Positions 62,070-64,000 of a stretch of 64,000 bases of DNA are shown piece by piece (within the stretch, counting starts at the first letter, position 1; every line of letters starts with the position of its first letter). The stretch lies in assembly GCF_002970935.1 (NCBI RefSeq), contig NZ_CP027194.1:434001-498000 (forward strand), in the 5' to 3' direction. Position numbers and translations under genes: made by a program. The stretch comes from Lactobacillus sp. CBA3606 (GTDB taxonomy: Bacteria > Bacillota > Bacilli > Lactobacillales > Lactobacillaceae). Below the pieces are notes generated by a model. It made no database searches. It was not told where the DNA came from and saw only the letters and a list, made by a program, of their open reading frames with translations.

Positions 62070-64000
62070 TTATTTTTGTTTATCTTCAGTATAGTCGCCA
62101 TTTGGACAAAGGACTTGTTTCCCGCCCTTGACCTTCTTTTCAACTAAGAAATGACCATCCTTTGGACAATCACGACCAATCGGTTTATCCCAAGAAACAA
62201 AGTCACATTCAGGGAAACGGGAGCAACCGTAGAAAATCCGATTCTTCTTGGATTTCCGTTCAATGACTTGGCCTTGTTTACATTGCGGACAAAGCACACC
62301 GATTTCTTTAACAATTGGCTTTGTATTGCGGCAATCAGGGAAACGGGAACAAGCATGGAACTTCCCGTAACGGCCCATTTTAACCACCATCGGCGCACCA
62401 CAGATGTCACAGTTGAACCCAGCCAATTCATCTTTAATCTGAATCTTTTCCATCCCAGCTTCCGCATCCGCCACTTCTTTCGAAAATGGTTGATAGAAAC
62501 TATCGACGACTTTGACCCAGTTTTCTTGGCCCTCTTCGGTGGCATCTAATTGCTCCTCCAACTTAGCCGTAAAGCCAACGTTCACGACATCCGGGAAATA
62601 CTCCTGAATAATATCGTTAACGATGGTCCCTAGCTCAGTCGGGACAAACCGCCGCGCTTCAATTTTAACGTAATACCGCCGTTGAATCGTATCCAACGTT
62701 GGGGCATACGTTGATGGTCGACCAACCCCATTTTCTTCCAACGCCTTAATTAGGTTAGCTTCAGAATAACGCGCCGGGGGCTGAGTAAAATGTTGTTGTG
62801 GATCAGTCTTATTTAACTTGAGCACATCGCCTTCACTCAAAGCAGGTAAGACGTTATTTTTTTCGGTCTTATCATAGATCTTCGTGAACCCGGCAAATTT
62901 GGTCTGCGACCCATTCGCTCGAAATTGAACGTCATTTTGATCAATCGTCACTGCCATCGTATCTAAAACTTCCGGTGTCATCTGACTCGCCACAAACCGT
63001 GACCAGACTAATTGATACAAGCGGAATTGATCTTTTGACAAATAATCTTTGATGCTGGCGGGCGTCCGAAAGACGGAAGACGGCCGAATCGCTTCATGGG
63101 CATCTTGCGCACCTTCCGGCAACTTGCCTTTGACGGGTTTAGTGGCCGCATATTCCGCCCCATATTCTTTATGCAAGAATTGAGACGCTTCATGCTTCGC
63201 AATTGATGAAATCCGTGTTGAATCGGTCCGCATATAGGTAATTAACCCCACGTTACCGTCTTTCCCCACATTAATTCCTTCATACAATTGTTGCGCCGCC
63301 ATCATTGTTTTCCGAGTTCGGAAATTTAGCTTACGGTTCGCATCTTGTTGCATTGTTGACGTGGTAAATGGCGGTGCCGGGAACCGTTTACGTTCCTTTT
63401 TAACGACTTTAACCACGTTAAACTCACCGTCACGGTCCAATTGGGCCAAAACTTTTTGAACCGCCGCATTATCGGCTAGGGCTTGTTTCTTTTGCTTGGT
63501 GCCATAAAAACTCGCCATAAACTTAGAACGACCTTTTTGAAATTCACTTTCAATCGTCCAATATTCCTGCGGCTTGAAGGCCTTAATCTCATTTTCCCGT
63601 TGAATAATCAAATCCAACGCAATTGATTGTACCCGTCCTGCTGATAACCCTTTTTTGACTTTTTTCCAGAGTAATGGACTAATTGAATAACCCACTAACC
63701 GGTCTAAAATCCGCCGCGCTTGTTGCGCATCCACCAGATCCATATCAATCGAACGTGGTTCTTTAAAGGCATTTTTTACTTTGTCTTTCGTAATTTCATT
63801 AAAAACAACCCGATTTTGGGCTTTAGGATCTAGTCCAAGTAAGTAAGATAAATGCCAAGCAATGGCTTCACCTTCACGGTCCGGGTCAGATGCCAGATAA
63901 ACAGCTTTGGCCTTTTTAGCCTCTTTCCGTAACCCTTTAATCACATCACCTTTACCACGAATCGAAATGTAATGCGGTTCGTAGTCATTCTCGACATCAA
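62070..64000 (-). CDS. topA: DNA topoisomerase I (5' end outside window)
   Basis: The frame runs uninterrupted to the right edge; at least 643 C-terminal residues are present. The TOPRIM acidic motif [18 protein letters not shown], the active-site Tyr in [14 protein letters not shown] and three C-terminal zinc-ribbon units (CDICGAPM..., CPQCKQGQ..., CPKDGHFL...CPNG; the last lacks two of four Cys) are clear. It relaxes negative supercoils. The upstream part with the N-terminus is missing from the window. Confidence 0.96.
   Translation of the reverse strand, partial: DVENDYEPHYISIRGKGDVIKGLRKEAKKAKAVYLASDPDREGEAIAWHLSYLLGLDPKAQNRVVFNEITKDKVKNAFKEPRSIDMDLVDAQQARRILDRLVGYSISPLLWKKVKKGLSAGRVQSIALDLIIQRENEIKAFKPQEYWTIESEFQKGRSKFMASFYGTKQKKQALADNAAVQKVLAQLDRDGEFNVVKVVKKERKRFPAPPFTTSTMQQDANRKLNFRTRKTMMAAQQLYEGINVGKDGNVGLITYMRTDSTRISSIAKHEASQFLHKEYGAEYAATKPVKGKLPEGAQDAHEAIRPSSVFRTPASIKDYLSKDQFRLYQLVWSRFVASQMTPEVLDTMAVTIDQNDVQFRANGSQTKFAGFTKIYDKTEKNNVLPALSEGDVLKLNKTDPQQHFTQPPARYSEANLIKALEENGVGRPSTYAPTLDTIQRRYYVKIEARRFVPTELGTIVNDIIQEYFPDVVNVGFTAKLEEQLDATEEGQENWVKVVDSFYQPFSKEVADAEAGMEKIQIKDELAGFNCDICGAPMVVKMGRYGKFHACSRFPDCRNTKPIVKEIGVLCPQCKQGQVIERKSKKNRIFYGCSRFPECDFVSWDKPIGRDCPKDGHFLVEKKVKGGKQVLCPNGDYTEDKQK

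Overview
The window looks like chromosomal DNA of a Lactobacillaceae bacterium, most likely a Lactiplantibacillus relative. The reasons are the low-to-moderate G+C, strong Shine-Dalgarno sites (AGGAGG type), TTG/GTG starts, the order parE-parC and topA..trmFO-xerC-hslV-hslU, a ribitol teichoic-acid set tarI-tarJ-tarK-tarL, PTS-based sugar uptake and a Mn-dependent pyrophosphatase. The genus is an inference. No rRNA, tRNA, CRISPR array or prophage was recognised.

Layout. 1-2.5 kb: the tail of an unknown gene, an SGNH hydrolase, a YdhG-like protein and a possible small ORF. 2.5-10.6 kb: an envelope-glycosylation island, with a YfhO-type protein divergent from a CsbB/GtrB-like GT2 transferase and a multi-pass GT-C-like protein, followed by a second GT-C/YfhO-like protein. 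10.7-15.7 kb: a complete MurNAc-6-P salvage operon (mupG, murQ, EIIBC, MurR-type regulator, EIIA) with a promoter, a good cre site and a candidate operator. 16-31.5 kb: housekeeping and small unknown genes (rqcH, MarR, DegV, GNAT, DUF975, a Ser-rich anchored protein, a HicB-like orphan, DUF4931, DUF960, a DUF368/PopT-like transporter, an amino-acid permease, a lactate-permease-family transporter with a polytopic partner, an esterase with a fresh 18-bp duplication). 31.6-37 kb: a MarR gene and the tarIJKL operon.

37.1-38.6 kb is an intact ISL3-family insertion sequence with 27-bp inverted repeats and a perfect 8-bp target duplication, sitting in the terminator of the tar operon. After it come an orphan RelB/DinJ antitoxin, a second GT2 + GT-C pair (39-42 kb), a 539-nt AT-rich region, a tyrosine-recombinase-like protein that has lost most catalytic residues, and a YozE-like small protein.

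44-58 kb is core: msrB-msrA, a LysR gene with ppaC, parE-parC, plsY, an aldose-epimerase-like gene, and trmFO-xerC-hslV-hslU. From 58.2 to 62 kb an oppositely oriented gluconate module (6-phosphogluconate dehydrogenase, a frameshifted gluconokinase, gluconate permease) lies between trmFO and topA; topA runs off the right edge.

Main themes: C55-P-linked and teichoic-acid envelope chemistry (YfhO, CsbB-like, three GT-C-like proteins, tarIJKL, DUF368), cell-wall recycling through 6-phospho sugars, and small signs of recent change (IS insertion, in-frame duplication, one-base frameshift, a deletion scar near 30.2-30.4 kb). The most novel-looking item is the catalytically degenerate recombinase near 43 kb with its palindrome-bearing upstream region.
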